5,732 nt of DNA from Pseudolysobacter sp. (lineage in GTDB: Bacteria > Pseudomonadota > Gammaproteobacteria > Xanthomonadales > Rhodanobacteraceae). The stretch spans positions 1 through 5,732 of the forward strand of contig JANXUW010000357.1 in NCBI GenBank assembly GCA_025351985.1, written 5' to 3'. A model generated the notes under the pieces. That model was not told the DNA's origin, made no database searches, and was given only the letters and a program-made list of their open reading frames with translations. The translations under genes were made by a program, and so were the position numbers. Numbering within the stretch: the first letter of the stretch is position 1; every line of letters begins with the position of its first letter. This document shows, one piece after another, positions 1-5,732 of the stretch.

Positions 1-23
1 CGCCGACTCGCCAGCCAAGGCAG

Positions 24-1661
24 ATGATCGCACTGCTGGCCGCATGTGCTTTTGCACTGTGTGGCATCAACACGAGTTGTGCGGCCACGTTCCCCGATCA
101 ACTGGATGTCGTGGTGCTAGGCGCAAAGGATGCCTTTGCCGTAGGCGGTGGCGCCTCAAACAATCGTTACATCGGCTACAGCATTGCGGGCGTTGGCGAC
201 ATCGATGGCGATGGACTCGCCGATTTTGTCATTGGCAGCCCGCGGCAGAACTTGAGTCCGACCCAAGCCGGCTCCGCGTTTCTGGTTTGGGGACGGCGAA
301 ATTTTCCAGCCACCGGAATTCCCGTCGATACCCCACTGGTCAATTATTTCACCGAAATCGATGGTGTCTCTGGTAACGACTGGCTAGGTTACAGCATCGC
401 GGGTGGGGCTGATTTGAACGGCGATGGTCGTCCGGACTTCACCATCGGTGCACCGTTTGCACAATATTTCGACGGCAGCGCTGTGGGTGCCAGCTACACC
501 TTGTTCGGACACGCGCGACCGTGGCCCGCAACCATCTCGGTAAGCGCCCTTACCGGTGGTAACGGATTTGCCGCGTATGGCTCTGCGGTGAACGAAGAGG
601 CCGGATATTCGGTAGCACTGTTGCGGCATTTTACCGATGGCGCTTCCGGTCAGCTCGCTATCGGCACGCCGCGCGCTTCAGTCAGTGGTGACATCGGCAT
701 TGCGAGCGGTCGTGTGGATTTTCTGTACGGTCGACCCAGCTTCAGCGAGTTTTATACGTTGGGCTCCTACCCAATCGGCAGCGGCGGGTTCGCCATTTTC
801 GGTGGCACCAGCCTGGACAACAATCCGGCATCGCTCGGCTGGAGCATCGCCTCGGCAGGCGATGTAAATCACGATGGTTACGAAGACCTGATCATCGGCG
901 CGCCGGGAGACTTCACGCATCGTATTTACGGCGGCACAGCGTTTGTCTTGTACGGCCATGCCGGCCCGACCTTTTTCAGTTTCGATCTTGCCAATCTCAA
1001 TGGCAGCAATGGATTTCATATCGATACAAATCCGATCGAAAATGCCATGACCGGCATGCAAGTAGGTTCGTTGGGTGATATCAACGGCGACGGCATCGAT
1101 GATTTTTTTGTCCTCGGAAAAAATCCAGGTCACGAATGTTATGCCAACGTACTGTTCGGCCAAGCCGCAGGTTTTCCCGCCCGCGTGGATTTGAACAGCC
1201 TGATGGACGGCACTCACGGCTTCGATATCGACGCACTCGGCGTGCCGACCGGGCCGGGCGGCGCCGATCCCTATTGTGTCGGCGCGTCGATTGCCGGTGT
1301 GGGTGATGTGAATGGCGATGGCATCGATGATTTCGTCATCGCCGACTGGGCTGTTCCAAGACCGTTTGGCGGTGAAACCGGCGTGGTTTATCTCGTGTAT
1401 GGCCATCGCGGCCCATGGAACCCGCTGACGCCAAGCAAATTGAATATGTTTCATCCCAAGGAAGGCGTGTTGATCGCCAGCAGTCATGTCCCCACCGGCG
1501 CCTTTGGCAGAACCGTGGCCAAGCTCGGCGATGTCAACGGCGATGGCATTGCCGACTTTGCCATCGGCGCGCCGACCGATGGCATGGGTGCCAACGTGCC
1601 GGGCGGTGCAGTGATTGTGATCTTCGGCCGTGATGGCGTTTTCGATAACGGTTTCGATTGA
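24..1661 (+). CDS. Secreted FG-GAP repeat (integrin alpha-type) seven-bladed beta-propeller protein, N-terminus possibly upstream
   Basis: Predicted exported calcium-binding beta-propeller; the ligand is unknown. From the Met at 24 it is 545 residues. Residues 1-21 form a hydrophobic export signal ending in S-C-A-A, with likely signal peptidase I cleavage near residue 20-21. The rest is seven FG-GAP repeats, matching the usual number of blades in the integrin-alpha head. Six carry calcium loops of the DxDGDGxxD type. The protein ends in V-F-D-N-G-F-D at the stop. The start is uncertain: the frame stays open to the left edge, and the in-frame residues before Met24 (P-T-R-Q-P-R-Q) supply the positive charge a signal peptide needs, while the Met24 form has none. 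The AAGG at 17-20 is only 3 bases from the ATG, too close for a good ribosome binding site. I therefore infer that translation begins before the window. Family assignment is strong; function is not known. It is probably secreted or surface-exposed, and its repeats resemble those of bacterial VCBS/FG-GAP proteins. Confidence 0.93.
   Translation: MIALLAACAFALCGINTSCAATFPDQLDVVVLGAKDAFAVGGGASNNRYIGYSIAGVGDIDGDGLADFVIGSPRQNLSPTQAGSAFLVWGRRNFPATGIPVDTPLVNYFTEIDGVSGNDWLGYSIAGGADLNGDGRPDFTIGAPFAQYFDGSAVGASYTLFGHARPWPATISVSALTGGNGFAAYGSAVNEEAGYSVALLRHFTDGASGQLAIGTPRASVSGDIGIASGRVDFLYGRPSFSEFYTLGSYPIGSGGFAIFGGTSLDNNPASLGWSIASAGDVNHDGYEDLIIGAPGDFTHRIYGGTAFVLYGHAGPTFFSFDLANLNGSNGFHIDTNPIENAMTGMQVGSLGDINGDGIDDFFVLGKNPGHECYANVLFGQAAGFPARVDLNSLMDGTHGFDIDALGVPTGPGGADPYCVGASIAGVGDVNGDGIDDFVIADWAVPRPFGGETGVVYLVYGHRGPWNPLTPSKLNMFHPKEGVLIASSHVPTGAFGRTVAKLGDVNGDGIADFAIGAPTDGMGANVPGGAVIVIFGRDGVFDNGFD
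171..1625 (+). repeat. Seven FG-GAP repeats encoding one beta-propeller
   Basis: Each repeat has the order G-x-S-[IV]-A-x-x-G-D-[IVL]-[DN]-G-D-G-x-x-D-[FL]-x-I-G-x-P, then a loop, then a strand ending in [FWY]-G. Calcium loops are at residues 59-67, 130-138, 280-288, 352-360, 428-436 and 503-511, counted from Met24. The third repeat (about residues 193-236) keeps the flanking strands (G-Y-S-V-A, L-A-I-G-T-P, F-L-Y-G), but its loop reads F-T-D-G-A-S-G-Q and has lost the cation ligands. Repeat 4 has N-H-D-G in place of N-G-D-G. Repeat 5 has V-L-G-K-N-P for the usual I-G-A-P and repeat 6 has I-A-D. In integrins only some blades bind cation, so six of seven loops intact is a high number. Confidence 0.9.
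1623..1658 (+). other. C-terminal tail motif F-x-x-D-x-V-F-x-N-G-F-D of gene 1
   Basis: The last twelve residues read F-G-R-D-G-V-F-D-N-G-F-D and are followed directly by TGA. The first F is the end of the last propeller strand (I-V-I-F-G). The rest is not part of the FG-GAP consensus. The same pattern recurs at the same spacing in the downstream gene at 3068-3103. From memory, tails of the form [IVM]-F-x-x-G-F-[DE] are frequent at the ends of secreted proteins in Xanthomonadales, but I know of no assigned function. Confidence 0.6.
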
Positions 1662-1721
1662 TGCAAAACATCGATCACGCGCATCGGCTTCTCTGCAGTA
1701 GCCACCGGTCAAAAACCTGAC

Positions 1722-1728
1722 AAAGGAA
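1722..1728 (+). promoter_or_regulatory. Ribosome binding site of gene 2
   Basis: AAAGGAA lies before the ATG at 1736, with 8 bases between the AGGA core and the start codon, which is a near-ideal distance. It supports 1736 as the start. The 74-base gap after gene 1 shows no convincing promoter and no hairpin with a T-run. The only symmetry is a weak GATGC/GCATC pair around 1660-1685, so read-through from gene 1 is likely. Confidence 0.75.
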
Positions 1729-1735
1729 ATCCGTC

Positions 1736-3145
1736 ATGTGGAATTTCTCGAACCCCAACTCATCCATCGGACTTTTCTTTCGACACTTGCTGAGGGCGTT
1801 GCTGGTTTTGCCGATCCTGCTTGCGACGGTCGCGGTACACGCCCAGACATTCGTCCAGACTTATATCCTCTCAAACGGGACGGCATATCAATTCGGTGGC
1901 TGGGCGGTGGCGGTCAGTGGCGACTGGATGCTGGTAGGTAACCCATCGCTGAGCGGCCCGCCGGGTTTCGTTTCCGTCTACCAACGCAGCGGCACGCACT
2001 GGTATCTGTTCACCGAACTGACCGCATCGGATGCCACCGCTGGCGATCAATTCGGCGCGGCCATCGCGATGGATCAGGACACCATCGTGATCGGGGCACC
2101 ACATGTGAACGTGTCTGGCGTTGTGGCAGCGGGGCGGGCTTACGTTTTCAGGCACGGTCATGTCTATTCGACGCCAACCACGCCGGCTAGCGACTATTTT
2201 GTCGAGGTCACTCCGCTTTCCGCACCCGCTATCGGCACCAATTTCAACTTCGGTTTTTCAGTGGCGGTGAAAGGCGATAGCGTGGCCGTAGGCGCACCGT
2301 ATTCAAACAATTATTTGAACGGCGCGCTGTACAACGCGGCCGGCCTGGCGGCGCTGTATCGACGCGATGCGGGTGGCAGCAATTTGTGGGGCAATACCGC
2401 ACTGGTGATGGGTGAAAATCATGCCGGCGACAACTTCGGTTATGCCGTGGCGCTTGGCGCATCCAATCTTGCTGTCGGCGCACCCAATGCGCGCTTGGGT
2501 AGCGTTTTTACGGGATACATCAACTCTGCCGGACGCACCTATTTCTTCAACGTGGGAAACGACGGTTCAGCGGTTTACCAGCAGTACGTCGCCTCGTCGA
2601 CCAGTGCCAGTAATCGCGGCTTCGGCGCGGCGGTCGCGATCGATGGCGATCTGGTCGCCGCCGGTGCGCCCGGCGCAGCGGGAGGTTATGTGCCCTCGGT
2701 CGAGGTATGGCAGCGCGATGGCGGCGGCATTTTTCAACCGCTAAAGCGCATCGATTCTCCGTTTGATGCAAGCGCCTTCGGTGCCGCCGTCAGCCTGCAC
2801 GGCACGGGACTGCTGGTCGGTGCGCCGAATCTGAATTCACCCGGCTTCACGTATACGGGAATTGCCTATCTGTACGCGCAGAACAACGGCGGCAGTAACA
2901 ACTGGGGCGTGTCGCAGACACTTTTCCCCGACAGCGGCGGCGTCTATAGCTACAACTTTCTGGAGATGGGCCGCAGTGTCAGCCTGGATACCGTCACCGC
3001 TGTTGCAGGCGCGCCTATTGCCGCGGCGGGCGCGGGATCAGTCACCAGCGCCGGTGCGGCGTTCGTATTCTCCAGCGACGCCATGTTCAAGAATGGTTTC
3101 GAGTGTCCACAAAACATGGTCTGTCTTGGCTCGATCTCGCCTTGA
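1736..3145 (+). CDS. Secreted FG-GAP_2-type seven-repeat beta-propeller protein
   Basis: A 469-residue predicted exported protein; function is not recognised beyond the fold. Residues 1-36 are a signal peptide: polar start, R16 and R20 as the positive region, a hydrophobic core from about 21 to 34, and cleavage after V-H-A before Q37. The mature part holds seven repeats of the type F-G-x-[AS]-V-A-[IVL]-x-G-D-x-x-[AIV]-x-G-A-P, followed by a strand such as A-Y-V-F. This matches the FG-GAP_2 family (Pfam PF14312 as I remember it). Unlike gene 1 it has no DxDGDG calcium loops. The protein ends with M-F-K-N-G-F-E, then a short tail with C457 and C463, which could form a disulfide after export. 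The start is supported by a good ribosome binding site and the signal peptide. It sits 74 bases after gene 1 on the same strand and is probably co-transcribed. Family call is firm; role (binding, adhesion or envelope) is inference. Confidence 0.93.
   Translation: MWNFSNPNSSIGLFFRHLLRALLVLPILLATVAVHAQTFVQTYILSNGTAYQFGGWAVAVSGDWMLVGNPSLSGPPGFVSVYQRSGTHWYLFTELTASDATAGDQFGAAIAMDQDTIVIGAPHVNVSGVVAAGRAYVFRHGHVYSTPTTPASDYFVEVTPLSAPAIGTNFNFGFSVAVKGDSVAVGAPYSNNYLNGALYNAAGLAALYRRDAGGSNLWGNTALVMGENHAGDNFGYAVALGASNLAVGAPNARLGSVFTGYINSAGRTYFFNVGNDGSAVYQQYVASSTSASNRGFGAAVAIDGDLVAAGAPGAAGGYVPSVEVWQRDGGGIFQPLKRIDSPFDASAFGAAVSLHGTGLLVGAPNLNSPGFTYTGIAYLYAQNNGGSNNWGVSQTLFPDSGGVYSYNFLEMGRSVSLDTVTAVAGAPIAAAGAGSVTSAGAAFVFSSDAMFKNGFECPQNMVCLGSISP
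1892..3070 (+). repeat. Seven FG-GAP_2 repeats encoding one beta-propeller
   Basis: The core segments are at residues 53-70, 106-122, 172-188, 234-250, 296-312, 348-364 and 411-427 of the protein. Spacing between them is 53, 66, 62, 62, 52 and 63 residues. The first ends V-G-N-P instead of G-A-P and the last begins M-G instead of F-G; the five between keep both F-G and G-A-P. Strands of the form A-[AT/LY]-[VLY]-[FY] follow the cores. Repeats three, four and six contain G-G-S-N-x-W or N-x-x-N-G/A type loops. The constant positions are hydrophobic strand residues and turn glycines, as expected for a propeller blade. No metal-binding loop is visible. Confidence 0.88.
3068..3103 (+). other. C-terminal tail motif F-x-x-D-x-M-F-x-N-G-F-E of gene 2
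   Basis: Residues 445-456 read F-S-S-D-A-M-F-K-N-G-F-E and match the last twelve residues of gene 1 at every constant position. Here thirteen more residues follow, including C-P-Q-N-M-V-C. The motif comes after the last propeller strand, so it is a separate tail and not a blade remnant. Confidence 0.6.
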
Positions 3146-3284
3146 TGCTGTGCAAGCCGGCGTGTTGGCACGGATGTCTTTTGCCATGTCTCAGCACCTT
3201 CGCGAATGACGATTGCGCAAACTTGGCAACAGCGTGAGGCCTGCAATTCACAACTGAATACTATCCAGTTTCAGGGAATCAAAG
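3146..3284 (+). other. Intergenic gap between genes 2 and 3
   Basis: These 139 bases hold no convincing gene. They contain an 8-base palindrome TTGCGCAA (3213-3220) and a six-base inverted pair TTGCCA (3181-3186) / TGGCAA (3224-3229) with a 37-base loop. No stem is followed by a T-run, so I see no intrinsic terminator. A possible -10-like TACTAT (3259-3264) has no -35 box at a suitable distance. The longer gap leaves room for a separate promoter for gene 3, but none can be called. Confidence 0.5.
3273..3277 (+). promoter_or_regulatory. Ribosome binding site of gene 3
   Basis: AGGGA lies 7 bases before the ATG at 3285 and 10 bases before the second, adjacent ATG at 3288. The spacing favours 3285. 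The two starts differ by one methionine in the signal peptide and give the same mature protein. Confidence 0.7.
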
Positions 3285-5732
3285 ATGATGTATTCCATTC
3301 GCCAGCGCAGCACCTGCGTCGCATTGATCGCTTTATTTGCACTTGCTATTTGCCTGCCGCTTGTCGCGCAGGCGGTGGCAAATACGTGGAGTCCCGTGGC
3401 GGGACCCAGCATCGCGCGCACAAGCCACACCACCACGTTGCTGCCGTCCGGCAAGCTGCTCGCCGCAGGGGGCATTGGCGGATTCGGCGCGGGTTACCTC
3501 ACCAGTGTCGAGCTGTATGATCCAAGCAGCAACACTTGGAGCACCGCAGCCAACCTCGCTCTCGCACGGGCTTATCACACTGCCACGTTGCTGCCTTCGG
3601 GCCAGGTAATCGTCACGGGAGGGTTTAACGGCAACAGCGGCACGAGTGCGTATCTGGGCAGCACTCAGCTTTATGACCCAGGCAGCAATACCTGGAGTGT
3701 GGTCGGAGATCTTTCCAGCAAACGGGCGTATCACACCGCCACGCTGCTGCGCTCGGGCAAGGTACTTGTTGTAGGCGGAATCAACACGGCCACACTCGCC
3801 ACAGCCGAAATCTATGACCCCGCTAGCCAGAGCTGGAGCAGCGCAGGCAACCTCGTCAGCGCGCGCTACTCTCATACCGCAACTCTACTGCCATCCGGCA
3901 AGGTGTTGGTAGCCGCGGGATACGACAACAACGGCAACGCCATCGGCAGTGCCGAAATCTATGATCCGGCCAGCAATACATGGAGCGCTGCCGCCAATCT
4001 TGCCAGCGCACGCGGGGATCACAGCGCTATATTGTTACCTTCCGGCAAGCTTCTTGTCGCCGGGGGATACGGCAGCACCGACTACCTGAGTAGCACCGAG
4101 CTTTATGACCCCAGCACCAATATCTGGAGTGCTGCCGGGAGCCTAGCCACAACCCGCTCCTTGCACACCGCTACGCTGCTTGCCTCAGGCAAGGTTCTTG
4201 TCGCGGGAGGAGCTCTTAGCTTTGGGACCTACGTCGCCAGCGCCGAATTGTATGATCCGGCCAGCGGCACTTGGAGCGCCGCCGGAAGTCTGAGCAACAC
4301 ACGTGCTTACCACACCGCCAGCCTGCTGCCTTCCGGCAAAGTCGTCGTGGTGGGCGGAATTGGCAACTCTGCCGTACTCGCAAACGCAGAGCTCTATGAC
4401 CCCGAAAACAATTCTTCCTGGGGCCCTGAGACGAGCCTTGCCAACGCGCGCAATAATCATACCGCCACTTTGTTGCCTGCCGGCAAGGTACTGGTCGCAG
4501 GCGGGTTCAATGGCAATATCTACCTCGCCAGCACCGAGATTTTTGACCTTGCCAGTCATTCCTGGGCGTCTGCGGGTAGCCTGGCGAATCCAAACTCTGC
4601 TCACACGGCTACCTTGCTGCTTTCTGGCAAGGTTCTCGTCGCGGGCGGATATGACGGCAACAACTACTTCGCCAGTGCCGAGCTATATGATTCCGTGAGC
4701 AATTCCTGGAGTGCCACGGGCAGCTTGACAGCTGGCCGCAGTGCCCATACGGCCACGTTGTTGCCTTCCGGCAAAGTCCTTGTTGCAGGCGGTACCTACA
4801 GTGGCACCGTACTCGCGACTGCCGAAATCTATGATCCTGTCAGCAATTCCTGGGCCACAGCCGGGAATTTGGTCAATGCACGCGCCGGTCACACCGCGAC
4901 CCTGCTGCCTTCTGGCCAGATTCTCGTTGCTGGTGGGTACCACGGCCATGGCGCTAACCTTCACAATGCCGAGCTGTATGACCCGATCAGCAACTCCTGG
5001 ATATCTGCAGGAGCATTCGTCTACGGACGCGCGGGTCACACTGCCACGTTGCTGCCCTCTGGCAAGGTACTCATAGCGGGAGGAAGCGACACAACCAATG
5101 TCAGCATTTACCTCGCGTCTGCCGAAATTTATGACCCTCTCAGCAACACATGGAGCTCCGCAGGCAACCTCGCGAACGCACGTAGTGGCCACGTCGCTGC
5201 CCTGCTACCTTCCGGAAAAATTCTGGTCGCAGGCGGAAACGATGCCTCTACTTACTTGAGCAGCGCAGAACTCTACGACTCCGCCAGCAACGTATGGATC
5301 TCTGCAGATAGCCTCGCTATCGCGCGCACGAGACTAACCGCCACTACGCTGCCCTCCGGGAAGGTGCTTATAGCGGGTGGATCCAACAACTTTAACCAAA
5401 ACTCCCTGGCGAGTACCGAACTGTATAACTACGACCCCGGTTTCCCCGATAGCCGTCGCCCGCTGATCGGCAACCTCAATACTCTGTTGTCGTTGGGGCA
5501 ATCATTGCAACTGACCGGCAGCGGCTTTGCCGGCGATAGCGAAGCCTCCGGCGGCGGCACCAACAGCAGCGCGACCAACTCGCCGCTGCTGCAGTTGCGG
5601 CGCATCGACAACGACCAAATTGCCTGGATATCGCCCGCCGCAAATTCGAGCCGATCCGATACGAGTTACACCAGTGCGCCGCTATCCGGTCCGTTGCCGG
5701 GAGCCTACGCGCTGAGCGTATTCGTCAACGCC
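3285..5732 (+). CDS. Secreted Kelch-repeat protein with C-terminal galactose-oxidase-like early-set domain (3' end cut by window)
   Basis: The frame is open from the ATG at 3285 through the last base (816 codons, no stop), so the C-terminus is missing. Residues 1-32 are a signal peptide: R6 and R8, a hydrophobic core from 11 to 28, and cleavage after A-Q-A (30) or A-V-A (32). Residues about 33-720 are fourteen Kelch repeats, and from about 725 an immunoglobulin-like early-set domain follows. The layout resembles galactose oxidase/kelch proteins, whose propeller is closed by a similar C-terminal domain. I do not see the copper site: the galactose oxidase His of the last domain, just before its D-Q-R-R segment, has no counterpart in the L-Q-L-R-R-I-D-N-D-Q stretch, so a binding role is more likely than an oxidase. 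The residues N-T-W-S just after cleavage look like the last strand of a blade, so the ring is probably closed by pairing N-terminal and C-terminal strands. It follows gene 2 on the same strand; a shared operon is plausible. Confidence 0.93.
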   Translation, partial: MMYSIRQRSTCVALIALFALAICLPLVAQAVANTWSPVAGPSIARTSHTTTLLPSGKLLAAGGIGGFGAGYLTSVELYDPSSNTWSTAANLALARAYHTATLLPSGQVIVTGGFNGNSGTSAYLGSTQLYDPGSNTWSVVGDLSSKRAYHTATLLRSGKVLVVGGINTATLATAEIYDPASQSWSSAGNLVSARYSHTATLLPSGKVLVAAGYDNNGNAIGSAEIYDPASNTWSAAANLASARGDHSAILLPSGKLLVAGGYGSTDYLSSTELYDPSTNIWSAAGSLATTRSLHTATLLASGKVLVAGGALSFGTYVASAELYDPASGTWSAAGSLSNTRAYHTASLLPSGKVVVVGGIGNSAVLANAELYDPENNSSWGPETSLANARNNHTATLLPAGKVLVAGGFNGNIYLASTEIFDLASHSWASAGSLANPNSAHTATLLLSGKVLVAGGYDGNNYFASAELYDSVSNSWSATGSLTAGRSAHTATLLPSGKVLVAGGTYSGTVLATAEIYDPVSNSWATAGNLVNARAGHTATLLPSGQILVAGGYHGHGANLHNAELYDPISNSWISAGAFVYGRAGHTATLLPSGKVLIAGGSDTTNVSIYLASAEIYDPLSNTWSSAGNLANARSGHVAALLPSGKILVAGGNDASTYLSSAELYDSASNVWISADSLAIARTRLTATTLPSGKVLIAGGSNNFNQNSLASTELYNYDPGFPDSRRPLIGNLNTLLSLGQSLQLTGSGFAGDSEASGGGTNSSATNSPLLQLRRIDNDQIAWISPAANSSRSDTSYTSAPLSGPLPGAYALSVFVNA
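3384..5441 (+). repeat. Fourteen tandem Kelch repeats (about 147 bp each)
   Basis: Consensus per unit: H-T-A-T-L-L-P-S-G-K-V-L-V-A-G-G, a variable loop, A-x-[LI]-Y-D-P-x-S-N-T-W-S, then A-G-x-L-x-x-A-R. The conserved His codon (or its equivalent) starts at 3426, 3576, 3732, 3873, 4020, 4164, 4311, 4458, 4602, 4746, 4890, 5037, 5190 and 5334, giving units of 141-156 bp (47-52 residues). The double glycine, the Tyr and the Trp are the Kelch hallmarks. Exceptions: unit 4 has A-A-G for A-G-G; after unit 8 the Arg before the His is lost (A-N-P-N-S-A-H); the strand after unit 7 reads N-N-S-S-W-G with one extra residue; unit 14 has Leu for the His. Length variation lies in the loop after the double glycine, where blade-top binding loops are expected. 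Confidence 0.93.
5451..5732 (+). other. Early-set (galactose-oxidase C-terminal-like) domain, partial
   Basis: From about residue 723 the Kelch pattern stops. The sequence R-R-P-L-I-G, a strand pair L-L-S-L-G-Q-S-L-Q-L-T-G-S-G-F, a Ser/Gly/Asn-rich loop, L-L-Q-L-R-R-I-D-N-D-Q, and then L-P-G-A-Y-A-L-S-V-F-V-N-A follow the order seen in the C-terminal domain of galactose oxidase and glyoxal oxidase (R-P-x-I start, P-G-x-Y-x-L-x-V-x-x-x-G near the end). Only the last strand or so is missing before the window edge. It probably packs against the propeller and helps close it. Confidence 0.75.

Noticed and set aside
36..47. Lipobox-like L-L-A-A-C in the gene 1 signal sequence
   Set aside because: The hydrophobic stretch continues past this Cys to a signal peptidase I-like S-C-A-A site, and the hydrophobic core before the Cys would be very short. 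It is not excluded if the start lies upstream.
1657..1690. Possible hairpin after gene 1 (GATGC/GCATC)
   Set aside because: Five-base stem with a 16-base loop and no T-run, too weak for a terminator.
678..1712. A 344-codon open frame on the minus strand opposite gene 1
   Set aside because: It lies wholly opposite a well-supported FG-GAP gene, has no recognisable domain or signal, and its composition (many His, Ala, Ile, Asp) is what the reverse of repeated GATGGC/GGCGAT-type codons gives.
3165..3229. Inverted pairs after gene 2 (TGGCA/TGCCA and TTGCCA/TGGCAA)
   Set aside because: Short stems with long loops and no T-run; likely chance.
3333..5192. Minus-strand open frames opposite the Kelch gene (3333-3875, 4185-4604, 4683-5192) with a repeated R-Q-Q-R/S-G-G pattern
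   Set aside because: The pattern is the antisense reading of the repeated L-L-P-S-G-K codons. The frames are periodic only because the Kelch units are, and each is covered by the convincing + strand gene.
3384..5441. Regular 147-bp repetition as a CRISPR array or non-coding satellite
   Set aside because: Repeats differ at many silent sites, lengths change by whole codons, and the frame is open throughout and encodes Kelch hallmarks.

Overview
The window is part of a bacterial genome with moderately high GC (roughly 58-62 percent by eye). It is gene-dense and uses Shine-Dalgarno-type ribosome binding sites. All three genes lie on the + strand and encode predicted exported beta-propeller proteins. 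The likely source is a Gram-negative gammaproteobacterium, perhaps of the Xanthomonadales/Lysobacterales. That guess rests on the style of two C-termini (F-x-N-G-F-[DE]) and the general look of the secreted proteins, so it is an inference and not a proof.

Layout. Gene 1 (about 1-1661) is a seven-repeat FG-GAP (integrin-alpha type) protein with calcium-loop motifs DxDGDGxxD/DxNGDGxxD in six of its seven repeats. Its reading frame is open to the left edge of the window and the true start may lie outside. A 74-base gap with a good ribosome binding site leads to gene 2 (1736-3145). This is a second secreted propeller with seven repeats of the calcium-free FG-GAP_2 type. A 139-base gap with another ribosome binding site leads to gene 3, which starts at 3285 and runs off the right edge without a stop. 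Gene 3 has a signal peptide, fourteen Kelch repeats of 47-52 residues, and a C-terminal galactose-oxidase-like early-set (immunoglobulin-like) domain cut by the window end.

How they fit together. The three genes are co-directional and separated by short gaps without a recognisable terminator, so co-transcription is plausible but not shown. The proteins come from three different propeller repeat families, and the counts are 7, 7 and 14, all multiples of the seven blades usual for these folds. Genes 1 and 2 also share a C-terminal pattern F-x-x-D-x-[VM]-F-x-N-G-F-[DE] at identical spacing, although their repeats belong to different families. I see no catalytic residues in any of the three. A role in adhesion, ligand binding or the cell envelope is the most that can be inferred. 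No RNA genes, mobile elements, CRISPR arrays or clear terminators were seen.
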